This document shows, one piece after another, positions 1-8,355 of a stretch of 50,374 nucleotides of DNA. Origin of the DNA: an uncultured Clostridia bacterium (GTDB taxonomy: Bacteria; Bacillota; Clostridia; Oscillospirales; Oscillospiraceae); NCBI GenBank assembly GCA_930990965.1, contig CAKNRQ010000015.1, forward strand, positions 1-50,374, written 5' to 3'. The notes beneath the pieces are model-generated. The model was not told where the DNA came from and made no database searches. It was given only the letters and a program-made list of their open reading frames with translations. Made by a program: the position numbers and the translations under genes. The stretch's first letter is position 1. Every line of letters starts with the position of its first letter.

Positions 1-536
1 AGACCGAGGCCATGACCCTGGGCGACCGCATCGTCATCATGAAGGACGGCTTTGTGCAGCAGATCGGTACGCCGCAGGAGGTCTTCAACCACCCGGCGAA
101 CCTCTTCGTTGCAGGCTTCATAGGCACGCCTCAGATGAATTTCTTCGACGCCGTGCTCACCCGCACCGGAGACAAGTACACTGTCACCGCCTGCGGTACC
201 GTCTTTGAGCCCGACGAGGAGAAGCAGAAGGCCCTTCTGGCCAACAATGCCCAGTCCGGCGCCGTGACTCTCGGCGTGCGCCCCGAGCATATCATGCTCT
301 GCGCCCCCGGCTCTGAGCACAGCATCACTGCCAAGGTGGACGTCTCCGAGATGATGGGCTCGTCCATACACCTGCACACGAACGTACAGGGCAAGGACGT
401 CGTCATGGTCCTCGCTACCGTCGATCTGCCCGCTGACCACGCCACCGGTTTCCGCTTTGGCGAAGAGGTCAACTTCACCTTCGGCGGCAACGTTATGCAC
501 ATATTCAACAGCGAGACTGGCGCAGCGCTCACCTGA
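1..536 (+). CDS. Sugar ABC importer ATPase, MsmX/UgpC type (C-terminal part)
   Basis: This is the C-terminal part of an ABC-importer ATPase; the gene begins before the window. The frame is open from the left edge (codons from position 3 read TEAMTLGDRI). The first residues are the end of the nucleotide-binding domain (the H-loop region and the DRIVIMKDG strand, then FIGTPQMNF). The rest is the TOBE/OB-fold regulatory domain with a GVRPEH motif, typical of MsmX/UgpC/MalK-class ATPases that energise carbohydrate importers. Walker A and B and the signature motif lie outside the window. MsmX-type ATPases often serve several sugar importers and stand alone, and no permease follows here. A strong terminator ends the unit. 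The family is clear; the substrate cannot be deduced. Confidence 0.9.
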   Translation, partial: TEAMTLGDRIVIMKDGFVQQIGTPQEVFNHPANLFVAGFIGTPQMNFFDAVLTRTGDKYTVTACGTVFEPDEEKQKALLANNAQSGAVTLGVRPEHIMLCAPGSEHSITAKVDVSEMMGSSIHLHTNVQGKDVVMVLATVDLPADHATGFRFGEEVNFTFGGNVMHIFNSETGAALT

Positions 537-551
537 TAAAGCTAAATACAG

Positions 552-584
552 AAAGTCGGCCGGCATATTGCCGGCCGACTTTTT
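552..584 (+). terminator. Rho-independent terminator after the sugar ATPase gene
   Basis: A perfect 14-bp inverted repeat (552-565 and 569-582, GC core GTCGGCCGGCA) with a 3-base loop runs into a T run. It lies 15 bases after the ATPase stop. The stem's A/T base makes it usable from the other side too, for serA, which ends at 596. Confidence 0.9.
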
Positions 585-595
585 GCGTTGTGGCT

Positions 596-1759
596 TTATA
601 TGACGCGCACGCGCAGCACGTCGGGGTCTTTGAGTATCTCCTGAGTGATGTCGCCGTTGACCTTTTCGGCCAGGTCTATCATGGTGTAGGCGTAGCCGCC
701 GCGCGGCTTGTTGAGCATGTGCTCGATGTTGATGTTACGCGCGGAGATGAGTTCGAGGATGGAGTTTATCTTGTTGGGCACGTTGCGGTGCAGTACGCAC
801 AGGCGGCAGACGCCCATGCGCTCCAGGCTCGCGTCAGGGAGGTTGACGCTGTTTTTTATGTTGCCGTTGGCCAGGTAGTCGTAAATCTCCTGGGCGGCCA
901 TGATGGAGCACTTCTCCTCGCTCTCAGGCGTGCAGGCGCCGAGGTGGGGGAGGGTGATGCAGTTCTTTACGCCGATGAGCTTGGCGTTGGGGAAGTCGGT
1001 TACGTACTTGCCTACACGGCCGGACTCGAGCGCGGCGATCATGGCGTCGTCGTCTACGACTTCGGCGCGGGACTCGTTCATGATGCGCACGCCCGGGCGC
1101 ATGCTGGCGAGGGCTTCGGCATTTATCATGTGGTGGGTACCCTCATTGTAGGGCACGTTGAGGCTGATGTAGTCGCAGGTGCGGAAGAGCTCATCGAGGT
1201 AGTCTACGTGTATGACGTTGCGGGATAGTTTCCAGGCGCTCTCAATGGAGATGTACGGGTCGTAGCCGCGCACGGTCATACCGAACTCCAGTGCAAGGTT
1301 GGCAACCAGGGAGCCGATAGCACCCAGGCCGATGACGCCTAGCGTCTTGCCGCAAAGCTCGGGTCCGGAAAAGCTGCTCTTTCCCTTCTCGACGAGGGTG
1401 GGGACCTCGTCGCCCTTGTCGGCGATGGAATTCACCCAGGCGATGGCGCCGAGCATGTCGCGGCTGGCGAGGAGCATGTCGAAAATTATCATCTCTTTGG
1501 TGGCGTCGGCGTTGGCGCCGGGAGCGTTGAAGACGACTATGCCTTTTTCCGCGCACTCTTCAATGGGAATGTTGTTGACACCCGCGCCGGCGCGGCCGAT
1601 GCAGAGCAGTTGGGGCCAGAACTCAGTGTTGTGCAGGTCGGCCGAGCGTATGAGCAGGGCCTCGGGGTTCTCCTCCTGGGGGCCGACTGCGCAGCCGTGC
1701 TTCTCAAGTATCTGAGTGCCCAGGGGGGAGATCGTGTTCATAGTACGTATTTTAAACAT
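596..1759 (-). CDS. serA: D-3-phosphoglycerate dehydrogenase, short ACT-containing type
   Basis: Oxidises 3-phosphoglycerate to 3-phosphohydroxypyruvate, the first step of serine synthesis. The 387-residue protein has the D-isomer-specific 2-hydroxyacid dehydrogenase layout: a substrate lobe, a Rossmann motif GLGAIGS near residue 144, the arginine loop NESRAEVVDDD near 226, the catalytic histidine in LPHLGACTPESEE near 274, and a C-terminal ACT domain from about 315 (probable serine feedback site). The start is the ATG at 1759, 6-9 bases after GAGGTGG. An in-frame ATG at 1774 lies inside that ribosome site and is rejected. The gene overlaps the end of serC by 8 bases, so the two are translationally coupled. 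No phosphoserine phosphatase (serB) is in the window. Confidence 0.93.
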   Translation of the reverse strand: MFKIRTMNTISPLGTQILEKHGCAVGPQEENPEALLIRSADLHNTEFWPQLLCIGRAGAGVNNIPIEECAEKGIVVFNAPGANADATKEMIIFDMLLASRDMLGAIAWVNSIADKGDEVPTLVEKGKSSFSGPELCGKTLGVIGLGAIGSLVANLALEFGMTVRGYDPYISIESAWKLSRNVIHVDYLDELFRTCDYISLNVPYNEGTHHMINAEALASMRPGVRIMNESRAEVVDDDAMIAALESGRVGKYVTDFPNAKLIGVKNCITLPHLGACTPESEEKCSIMAAQEIYDYLANGNIKNSVNLPDASLERMGVCRLCVLHRNVPNKINSILELISARNINIEHMLNKPRGGYAYTMIDLAEKVNGDITQEILKDPDVLRVRVI

Positions 1760-2837
1760 GGTGTTCCACCTCAAAATCCTTCATGTATTCTGCAACTGCC
1801 TTGGCGCCCTCAAGCGACATGGCGTTGTACAACGAGACGCGCATACCGCCGGTGAGACGGTGGCCCTTTACGTTCAGCAGGCCGCGCTTGGCCGCGCCGT
1901 CGCAAAACTCCTTGTCCAGAGCTTCATCACCCGTGCGGAAGGTCACGTTCATCATGCTGCGGGAGCCGGGTTCGGCGTGGGCCTTGTATAGCCTGGAGTT
2001 GTCCAGCACGTCGTATAGCAGGCCCGCGCGCTCGCGGCGGCGGCGGTCCATTTCGGACACGCCGCCCTGTTCCTCGACCCACTCGAGTACCAGCCCGAGC
2101 ATGTATATGCACCAGCAGGGGGGAGTGTTGAGCATGCTGTCCTTGTCTATCATCTTCTGATAGCTCATAATCTGCGGTGTGATGGCCGCTTCGTGTCCGG
2201 CGAAGCTCTTGTCAATGATTACAACAGTGAGCCCGGCGGGAGCGATGTTCTTCTGCGCTCCGGCGTAGATGAGGGCGTAGCGGCTCACATCCACGGGGCG
2301 AGACATGATTTCGCTGGACATGTCGGCCACCAGGGGCACTCCGCTGGTTTCGGGTACATAGTCCCAGGCGGTGCCGAAGATGGTGTTGTTCGCGCAGTAG
2401 TGGAAGTAGGCGCTGTCCGGTGCAATTACAAGTTCGCCCTGCGTGGGGATATGGGAGTAGTTGTTCTCCTTGCCCTCATATGCTATGCGCACTTCGCCGT
2501 ACTTGGCAGCTTCCTTCGCGGCGATGCCGGAGAAGTTGCCGGTGACGGCGTAGCTGGCCGCCTTGCCGTCCATGAGGTTGAGCGGGATGGCCGCAAACTG
2601 TCCCGTGGCGCCGCCCTGCAGGAAGAGCACCTCGTGCGTGTCGGGTATGTTCAGCAGGCGCTTGAAACGAGCCTTGGCCTCGGTGTGGATTTCCGCGAAC
2701 TGACTGCCACGGTGGCTCATCTCCATCACACTCATGCCGCAGCCGTGCCAGTTCATAAGTTCTGACTGCGCCTTTTTGAGTACCGGCTCCGGCATACACG
2801 CCGGACCAGCCGCGAAATTGTAAGCCCTGTCCACCAT
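1752..2837 (-). CDS. serC: Phosphoserine aminotransferase
   Basis: PLP-dependent class V aminotransferase that converts 3-phosphohydroxypyruvate and glutamate to phosphoserine and 2-oxoglutarate; the same fold also serves pyridoxal phosphate synthesis in some bacteria. The protein has 361 residues, the usual length. It opens with YNFAAGPACMP and carries HRGSQF (phosphate binding) and the Schiff-base lysine K196 in YAGAQKNIAPAGL. The start chosen is the ATG at 2837, 8 bases after GGGAG; a TTG 18 bases further upstream is possible but lies before the ribosome site. It is the first gene of the serC-serA operon, with a promoter that overlaps the end of mtaB. Confidence 0.95.
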   Translation of the reverse strand: MVDRAYNFAAGPACMPEPVLKKAQSELMNWHGCGMSVMEMSHRGSQFAEIHTEAKARFKRLLNIPDTHEVLFLQGGATGQFAAIPLNLMDGKAASYAVTGNFSGIAAKEAAKYGEVRIAYEGKENNYSHIPTQGELVIAPDSAYFHYCANNTIFGTAWDYVPETSGVPLVADMSSEIMSRPVDVSRYALIYAGAQKNIAPAGLTVVIIDKSFAGHEAAITPQIMSYQKMIDKDSMLNTPPCWCIYMLGLVLEWVEEQGGVSEMDRRRRERAGLLYDVLDNSRLYKAHAEPGSRSMMNVTFRTGDEALDKEFCDGAAKRGLLNVKGHRLTGGMRVSLYNAMSLEGAKAVAEYMKDFEVEHHV

Positions 2838-2910
2838 GGTTATGGCTCCCTTCAATTAAATATTTTGGTTTTGCACCAAATGATACGCAATTTGTTGTGC
2901 TATAGTCTAA

Positions 2911-2940
2911 ATTATAACTTTTTACTTGTATCGGCGTCAA
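2911..2940 (-). promoter_or_regulatory. serCA promoter
   Basis: On the minus strand TTGACG (2935-2940) and TATAAT (2911-2916) are separated by 18 bases, followed by an untranslated leader of about 65 bases before serC. The promoter lies over the last codons and the stop of mtaB. The leader contains only a small hairpin (TTTGGT/ACCAAA). I see no T-box or riboswitch signature. Confidence 0.7.
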
Positions 2941-4216
2941 TAGTGGCTCCAACAAGCATTTGACCCGAAACAGCCAATATTTTAACCAATTTGACAATTC
3001 CACGCAAATTTGTGCCCTCAATGCGCACTTGTGTGTAATTTTCGGCGTGCCCGACGCTGCAATTACCTTCCTCGGTTTCAAACAGCACGCGCTCAACTCT
3101 GCCTATACAGCTCTCCAAATATTCATGCTGCATTTTGAGCGCTATCTCATGCGCGGCGTGGGCTCGCTCGTTTTTGACGGCGTGCGTGAGCTGGCCGGGC
3201 AGCTTGTCTGCGACTGTGCCGGGGCGGCGCGAATAGGGGAAGACGTGCATGGCCGCAAAGCGGCACTTTTGTATGAACCCGAGGGTTTCGGCAAACTCCA
3301 CTTCCGTCTCTCCGGGGAAGCCGGTTATGAGGTCGGTGGTCAGCGCACAGTGCGGGAAGTAACGCCTGAGCCTTTCGCAAACGGCGTAGAATTCGGCGGT
3401 GGTGTACTTGCGGCGCATGCGCTCGAGCACGCCGTCGCTGCCGGACTGCATGGAGAGGTGGAAGTGCGGGCAGAGCGTGGGTATTTTCGACATGCGCTCG
3501 CACCACTCCTCCGTGATGACGGTCGGCTCTATGGAGCCAAGGCGTATGCGCGCCGCGGGCGCGGCGGCGTACACGGCCTCTATGGCGTCGGCAAGCGTGG
3601 GCTTGTCGGGCAGGTCGCGGCCGTAGGAGGCGACTTCTATACCGGTGAGCACGATTTCGAGGTAACCCTGGCCGGACAGGCGTCCGGCCTCTTCGCGTAT
3701 GCGCTCGAGCGGCAGGGAGCGCACGCCGCCGCGGGCGTACGGTATGATGCAGTAGGAGCAGAAGTTGGCACAGCCGTCCTCTATCTTAAGCCAGGCCCGG
3801 GCGTGGCCCTCATATGCCCCGGCCGGCAGGTCCTCTATGACCTTGCGCGCGAAGGGTACGTCCACGTTGACAGCGCCGGAGCGCTCAGAGACCGCGCGCT
3901 CCACGGCGTCTATGAAGCCATGACGGTCGCCGCTGCCCCAGACTACGTCCGCGAGCTCGCGTGCCCGCTCGTCGGTCTGGGACCAGCAGCCGCAAACAGC
4001 GCTGACTGCGCCGGGGTTTTCGCTCTCGAGCCGGCGCAGCGTCTGGCGGGACTTGCGGCCGCTCTCGGCGGTCACGGCACAGGTGTTGACTATGACGCAG
4101 TCGGCCTTTTCGCCCTCGCATGCCGGACGGTGTCCGCGCTCACGCAAGAGCGTCTCCATGGCCTGGGTCTCATATTGGTTGACCTTGCAGCCGAGGGTGT
4201 TTATAATGTATAACAT
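2912..4216 (-). CDS. mtaB: tRNA t6A37 methylthiotransferase, MtaB type
   Basis: Radical-SAM enzyme that adds the methylthio group to N6-threonylcarbamoyladenosine-37 of tRNAs reading ANN codons. The 434-residue protein has three parts. The N-terminal UPF0004 domain carries cluster cysteines in LGCKVNQYE (C10), NTCAVT (C46) and a CGC pair near 75. The radical-SAM motif is C149-x3-C153-x2-C156 in CANFCSYC. A C-terminal TRAM domain follows from about 370. The LGCKVNQYE start favours MtaB over MiaB and RimO. ATG 4216 sits 7 bases after AGAGAGG; the frame extends upstream but without a ribosome site. It diverges from the cysteine desulfurase gene, only 29 bases apart, so the two share a control region. 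Both enzymes belong to sulfur/Fe-S tRNA chemistry. Confidence 0.92.
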   Translation of the reverse strand: MLYIINTLGCKVNQYETQAMETLLRERGHRPACEGEKADCVIVNTCAVTAESGRKSRQTLRRLESENPGAVSAVCGCWSQTDERARELADVVWGSGDRHGFIDAVERAVSERSGAVNVDVPFARKVIEDLPAGAYEGHARAWLKIEDGCANFCSYCIIPYARGGVRSLPLERIREEAGRLSGQGYLEIVLTGIEVASYGRDLPDKPTLADAIEAVYAAAPAARIRLGSIEPTVITEEWCERMSKIPTLCPHFHLSMQSGSDGVLERMRRKYTTAEFYAVCERLRRYFPHCALTTDLITGFPGETEVEFAETLGFIQKCRFAAMHVFPYSRRPGTVADKLPGQLTHAVKNERAHAAHEIALKMQHEYLESCIGRVERVLFETEEGNCSVGHAENYTQVRIEGTNLRGIVKLVKILAVSGQMLVGATIDADTSKKL

Positions 4217-4245
4217 AGAATAACCTCTCTTGAAAGGTGATAGCT

Positions 4246-5376
4246 TTGGAAATATACCTTGACAATGCCGCCACAACCCGTGTCTGCCCGGAGGCGGCCG
4301 AAGCCGCGATGAATGCCATGGTGAACGACTACGGCAACCCCAGTTCCACGCATGCAAAGGGCCGCGCGGCGATGAAGCTTGTACACAATGCCCGCAAGCA
4401 GGTGGCGGCCGCGCTCGGCTGCGAAAGCTGGGAGCTGGCATTTACCTCCTGCGGTTCGGAGAGCGACAACTGGGCGCTCTGGTCAGGCGCACAGTACGTC
4501 TCCCGCAAGGGCGGGCACGTGATAAGCTCCACAGTGGAGCACGACGCCATACGCCATGCCCTCGACGAGCTCGAGCGGCGCGGCTATGAAGTCACACGCC
4601 TTACACCGGGAGAGTCCGGGGCCGTTACACCGGAACAGGTGAGAGACGCACTCCGGGAGGACACGATAATGGTCTCGCTCATGCTCGTGAACAACGAGAC
4701 CGGCGCCGTGACGGACATCGCGGCCATCTCCCGGCTGCTCAAGAAGGCCAACCCCAGCGCGCTCATGCACACAGACGCCGTACAGGGATTTTTGAAGGTG
4801 CCGTTCACTGCCAAGAGCCTCGGCGCAGACTTGATAAGCATATCCGGCCACAAGATACACGCCCCGAAGGGCATAGGCGCACTCTATATCAGAAAAGGAG
4901 TGCGGCTCAAACCGCTCATTGTGGGTGGAGCCCAGGAGGACGGACGGCGCGCGGGCACGGAGAACGTGCCGTACATCTGCGCCTTCGGTGAAGCGGCGCG
5001 TATAGGCCACGAACACGCCGCGCTCTATCAGGAACAGATGCGCACTCTGCGTGAAGAGACGGCGGCGCGCCTGGAGCGTGAGAACCCCGGCCTCATCACG
5101 ATAGGCGGCGGCGCACCGCACATACTCAGCATATCCCTGCCAGGTTACCGGAGCGAGGTGCTGATGAACTTCCTCGAAGCCCGGGGCATTTATGTGTCGC
5201 GCTCTTCGGCCTGCAAACGCGGCGCGCGCAGCCATGTGCTGGAGGCCATGGGCCTGGACAGCCGCGTGATTGACGGCGCAATACGCATAGGCCTCTCGCG
5301 CTATACCACGGCAGAGGAGCTGGACGAGTTCTGCCGCGCCATATATGACGCGCGCACGACGCTCTCACATAGCTGA
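4246..5376 (+). CDS. Cysteine desulfurase, NifS/IscS family
   Basis: PLP enzyme that takes sulfur from cysteine as a protein persulfide for Fe-S clusters and thiolated tRNA. The protein has 376 residues. It begins EIYLDNAATT as the family does, has VEHDAIRHAL (the histidine stacking on PLP, H99), PLP lysine K203 in SISGHKIHAPKG, and the active cysteine C323 in SRSSACKRGARSH. The start is a TTG at 4246, about 6 bases after AAAGGTGA. A GTG at 4237 in the same frame lies inside that ribosome site. The head-to-head partner is mtaB. No iscU or thiI follows, so the sulfur acceptor is not evident from the neighbours. Confidence 0.92.
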   Translation: MEIYLDNAATTRVCPEAAEAAMNAMVNDYGNPSSTHAKGRAAMKLVHNARKQVAAALGCESWELAFTSCGSESDNWALWSGAQYVSRKGGHVISSTVEHDAIRHALDELERRGYEVTRLTPGESGAVTPEQVRDALREDTIMVSLMLVNNETGAVTDIAAISRLLKKANPSALMHTDAVQGFLKVPFTAKSLGADLISISGHKIHAPKGIGALYIRKGVRLKPLIVGGAQEDGRRAGTENVPYICAFGEAARIGHEHAALYQEQMRTLREETAARLERENPGLITIGGGAPHILSISLPGYRSEVLMNFLEARGIYVSRSSACKRGARSHVLEAMGLDSRVIDGAIRIGLSRYTTAEELDEFCRAIYDARTTLSHS

Positions 5377-5443
5377 AAATATATTCTATACCACATGAGA
5401 TAAATACGTCAATACCGCGTATGATGCGGACGGGGAGTATACT

Positions 5444-5791
5444 GTGGACTGTGAAAAGCTGTATGCCATGAGTTTTGCCAAGCTCTATGGCCTCCTGATA
5501 GACAAGGCGGTGCGCAAGGGCCGCACTCGCGCTGAAGTGGATGAGGTGACGTGCTGGCTCACGGGCTATACGCCGGAGCAGATTGAAGAGGCCATGAGTG
5601 GGGATGTCACCTATGGAGACTTCTTTCGTCTGGCGCCGGCCATGAACCCGGCGCGCAGCCTGATAACCGGCAAGGTGTGCGGTGTGCGCGTCGAGGAGCA
5701 GGAAGGGCTCATGCGCGAAATAAGATACTTGGACAAGCTCGTTGACGAGTTGGCCAAGGGCCGGCCGATGGACAAAATTATACGCGCTTAA
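5444..5791 (+). CDS. DUF2200 family protein
   Basis: A 115-residue soluble protein of the DUF2200 family, recognised from the conserved blocks [50 protein letters not shown] and [17 protein letters not shown]. The family is widespread and conserved, but I know of no assigned function. The GTG start at 5444 lies 6 bases after GGGGAG. It follows the cysteine desulfurase gene by 67 bases with no terminator, so it is probably co-transcribed with it. No signal peptide or membrane segment is present. Confidence 0.85.
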   Translation: MDCEKLYAMSFAKLYGLLIDKAVRKGRTRAEVDEVTCWLTGYTPEQIEEAMSGDVTYGDFFRLAPAMNPARSLITGKVCGVRVEEQEGLMREIRYLDKLVDELAKGRPMDKIIRA

Positions 5792-5846
5792 ACCCTTAAA
5801 TGGGACAGTTATTCACACATTGTTCACTGTAATTTGACAGAGGATG

Positions 5847-5855
5847 TGCTAAAAT
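5847..5855 (+). promoter_or_regulatory. Extended -10 element directly before the P-type ATPase
   Basis: TGC-TAAAAT (5847-5855) is an extended -10 box ending 7 bases before the ATPase ATG. There is no ribosome-binding site at a workable distance; AGAGG at 5839-5843 is about 19 bases upstream. If this box is used, transcription would start at or one base before the ATG. The -35 region is poor. Confidence 0.4.
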
Positions 5856-5862
5856 AACGCTT

Positions 5863-8355
5863 ATGAGAGTTAGACGGAAAAAGATTGCAATAGAGGAAGA
5901 TTACCGTCGCAACGTACCGGTTTTTGAGGCGCAGCCGGAACAGGGCCTGAGTACCCGGCAGGCAGAGGAGAGAGCGCAGGCGGGATGGGACAACCGGCCC
6001 ATCGAGCCCCCCGGCAAGACCGTGGGCGAGATTGTGCGCTCCAATGTACTCACATACTTCAACATGCTCTTTTTCCTGCTGGCTGTGTGCGTGATAGTTG
6101 TGGGACGCTGGCAGGAAGCCATGTTCCTCGGCGTCGTCTTTGCCAACATCGTCATCGGCATTGTGCAGGAACTCAGAAGTAAGGCCACGCTCGACAAGCT
6201 CACGCTTTTGACATCACCGAAGGGCAAGGTGGTGCGTGATGGACGTGAGCGGCAGGTTGAGACGCATGAGCTGGTGCGGGACGACATAGTAATATTTTCG
6301 GCCGGCAGCCAGATCTACGCCGATGCCGTGGTCGTATCCGGCGAGTGCTCGGTGAACGAGTCGCTCATAACCGGCGAGGCCGACGAGATAAAAAAGACGC
6401 CTGGGTCTGAGCTGCTCTCAGGCAGCTTTGTCGTGTCCGGAGTCTGCCATGCGCGCCTGACCCGTGTAGGCGCTGACAGCTACGCCAACCGTCTGACCAT
6501 AGAGGCCAAGGAGTCGCGCCCGCCGAAGCAGAGCGAAATGATGCGCTCGCTAACGCGCTTGGTGCAGGTCATAGGCATAATTATAATCCCGCTTGGCGTG
6601 CTCATGGCCGTCAAGGAGATAGTCTGGCTGGGACGCAGCGTATCTGACGGCGTAGTTGCTACGGTGGCCTCGCTGGTGGGCATGATACCTGAGGGGCTCT
6701 ACCTGCTCACAAGCCTGGCTCTTGTCGCGGGCGTGGTGCGTCTCGCGCAGAGAAAGACGCTCGTTCACGACATGGGCTGTATTGAGACCCTGGCCCGCGT
6801 GGACGTGCTCTGCGTGGACAAGACGGGTACCGTCACTGAGAACAAGATGGCCGTCGAGGATGTGGTGGAGCTCTGTCCCGACAGGTATATAGAGAGCGAC
6901 ATACGCCTCATCATGGCTGACTACGTCGCCGCCATGAGCGCGGACAACGACACTATGGCCGCGCTCAGAAAGTACTTCACCGGCGAGGTACACCAGCAGG
7001 CCGAAAAGGCCCTGCCATTTACCAGCGCGAAGAAGTACGGCGGCGTGAGCTTCCACGAGGACGAGACCTATCTGCTCGGCGCGCCCGACGTCCTGCTCGG
7101 TGACCGCTACGGCGAGTACGCGGGACAAATAGACGCCTACAGCGCCAAAGGATGCCGCGTGCTGCTGCTCGCGCTCTACGACGGCTCGCTTGACGATGAG
7201 CGGCCCACGGCAGAGCTCATGCCGCTTGCGCTCATCCTGCTCTCGAACAAAATACGCGCCGAGGCGCCCGACACCTTCAAATACTTTGCCGACCAGGGCG
7301 TGGCCGTCAAGGTCATATCCGGGGACAACGCTATGGCTGTATCCGAGGTGGCAAAGCGCGCCGGCATCGCGGGCGCGGAACACTATGTGGACGCGCGAGA
7401 GCTAAAGACCGACGAGGACATAGCAGAGGCTATAGAGAACTACACGGTCTTCGGCCGTGTGACACCGGACCAGAAGCGCCGGTTTGTACGCGCCCTTAAG
7501 AGCCACGGCCACACTGTCGCCATGACAGGCGACGGCGTCAACGACGTGCTCGCGCTCAAAGAGGCCGACTGCTCCATCGCCATGGCCTCCGGCAGTGACG
7601 CCGCCAGCCAGGTGAGCCACATAGTGCTGCTCGACAACAACTTCGCCAATATGCCGAGCGTTGTGGCCGAGGGCCGCCGCGTTATAAACAATATAGAGCG
7701 CTCGGCGGCGCTCTACCTCACGAAGAACATTTTCAGCTTCACTTTCGCGCTGGTGTCGCTCATTTTCACGCTGCCATTCCCGGTAACAAGCGCCCAGATG
7801 AGCCTTATATCCGCACTGACCATAGGCGTGCCCAGCTTTGTGTTGGCCATGGAGCCCAACAACTCCATGATACAGGGTCGCTTCCTGCCAAACGTGATTT
7901 ACCGGGCTTTTCCGGGAGGCATCACTGATTTCCTGCTGGTCTTGGGCGTCGTGCTGTTCAGTACAGTATTCGAGATGGGCGAAAATATAATGGGCACGGT
8001 CTGTACGCTGGTGATAAATATAGTCGGCCTCATTATAGTCCATCGCATGTGCCTGCCATATAACCTGCTGCGCAAGGCGCTGATGGTTGTGCTGTGCGCC
8101 GCATTTATAGTTTGCGTGGTGTTCCTGCCCGAACTTTTCTCACTCACAAATATTGACGCCGGCGGCACGCTGGTTTTGATAGTGTTCATACTGCTGGCCT
8201 GGCCGGTATTGAAGGCCGTAACAATAGCCGAAGAGCGCGTGTGCGCCTCTTTCCGCGGCCTTAAAAAGCCCGGCCGCCATTCCAAACCGGCCCCGCCGCA
8301 GACACGACAAAAGCCAAAAAAGCCTGGAATCAAGCTGATAAGCCGCCGCAAGTAA
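5863..8355 (+). CDS. Cation-transporting P-type ATPase, CtpE-like
   Basis: An 830-residue P-type ATPase that probably exports or imports a divalent cation across the membrane. Visible parts are: an N-terminal actuator region (TLDKLTLLTSPKGKVVRDG, then the dephosphorylation motif ITGEADEI); membrane helices near residues 45-85 and 225-290 with the PEGL motif (MIPEGLYLL); the phosphorylated aspartate D319 in DKTGTVT; a nucleotide domain; the hinge TGDGVNDVLALKEAD; six C-terminal helices; and a basic tail rich in K and P. The lack of N-terminal CxxC or His-rich domains argues against a Cu/Zn pump. The PEGL class and overall look fit CtpE-like Ca2+ pumps, but the ion is an inference. Its stop codon abuts that of gluQ with no intervening base. 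Confidence 0.88.
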   Translation: MRVRRKKIAIEEDYRRNVPVFEAQPEQGLSTRQAEERAQAGWDNRPIEPPGKTVGEIVRSNVLTYFNMLFFLLAVCVIVVGRWQEAMFLGVVFANIVIGIVQELRSKATLDKLTLLTSPKGKVVRDGRERQVETHELVRDDIVIFSAGSQIYADAVVVSGECSVNESLITGEADEIKKTPGSELLSGSFVVSGVCHARLTRVGADSYANRLTIEAKESRPPKQSEMMRSLTRLVQVIGIIIIPLGVLMAVKEIVWLGRSVSDGVVATVASLVGMIPEGLYLLTSLALVAGVVRLAQRKTLVHDMGCIETLARVDVLCVDKTGTVTENKMAVEDVVELCPDRYIESDIRLIMADYVAAMSADNDTMAALRKYFTGEVHQQAEKALPFTSAKKYGGVSFHEDETYLLGAPDVLLGDRYGEYAGQIDAYSAKGCRVLLLALYDGSLDDERPTAELMPLALILLSNKIRAEAPDTFKYFADQGVAVKVISGDNAMAVSEVAKRAGIAGAEHYVDARELKTDEDIAEAIENYTVFGRVTPDQKRRFVRALKSHGHTVAMTGDGVNDVLALKEADCSIAMASGSDAASQVSHIVLLDNNFANMPSVVAEGRRVINNIERSAALYLTKNIFSFTFALVSLIFTLPFPVTSAQMSLISALTIGVPSFVLAMEPNNSMIQGRFLPNVIYRAFPGGITDFLLVLGVVLFSTVFEMGENIMGTVCTLVINIVGLIIVHRMCLPYNLLRKALMVVLCAAFIVCVVFLPELFSLTNIDAGGTLVLIVFILLAWPVLKAVTIAEERVCASFRGLKKPGRHSKPAPPQTRQKPKKPGIKLISRRK

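Noticed and set aside
1760..1774. Upstream ATG start for serA
   Set aside because: That ATG is part of the GAGGTGG ribosome site; the next ATG at 1759 fits spacing and the family N-terminus.
2838..2911. T-box or serine-responsive riboswitch in the serCA leader
   Set aside because: The leader is only about 65 bases, without a GGTGG-type T-box or terminator-antiterminator pair.
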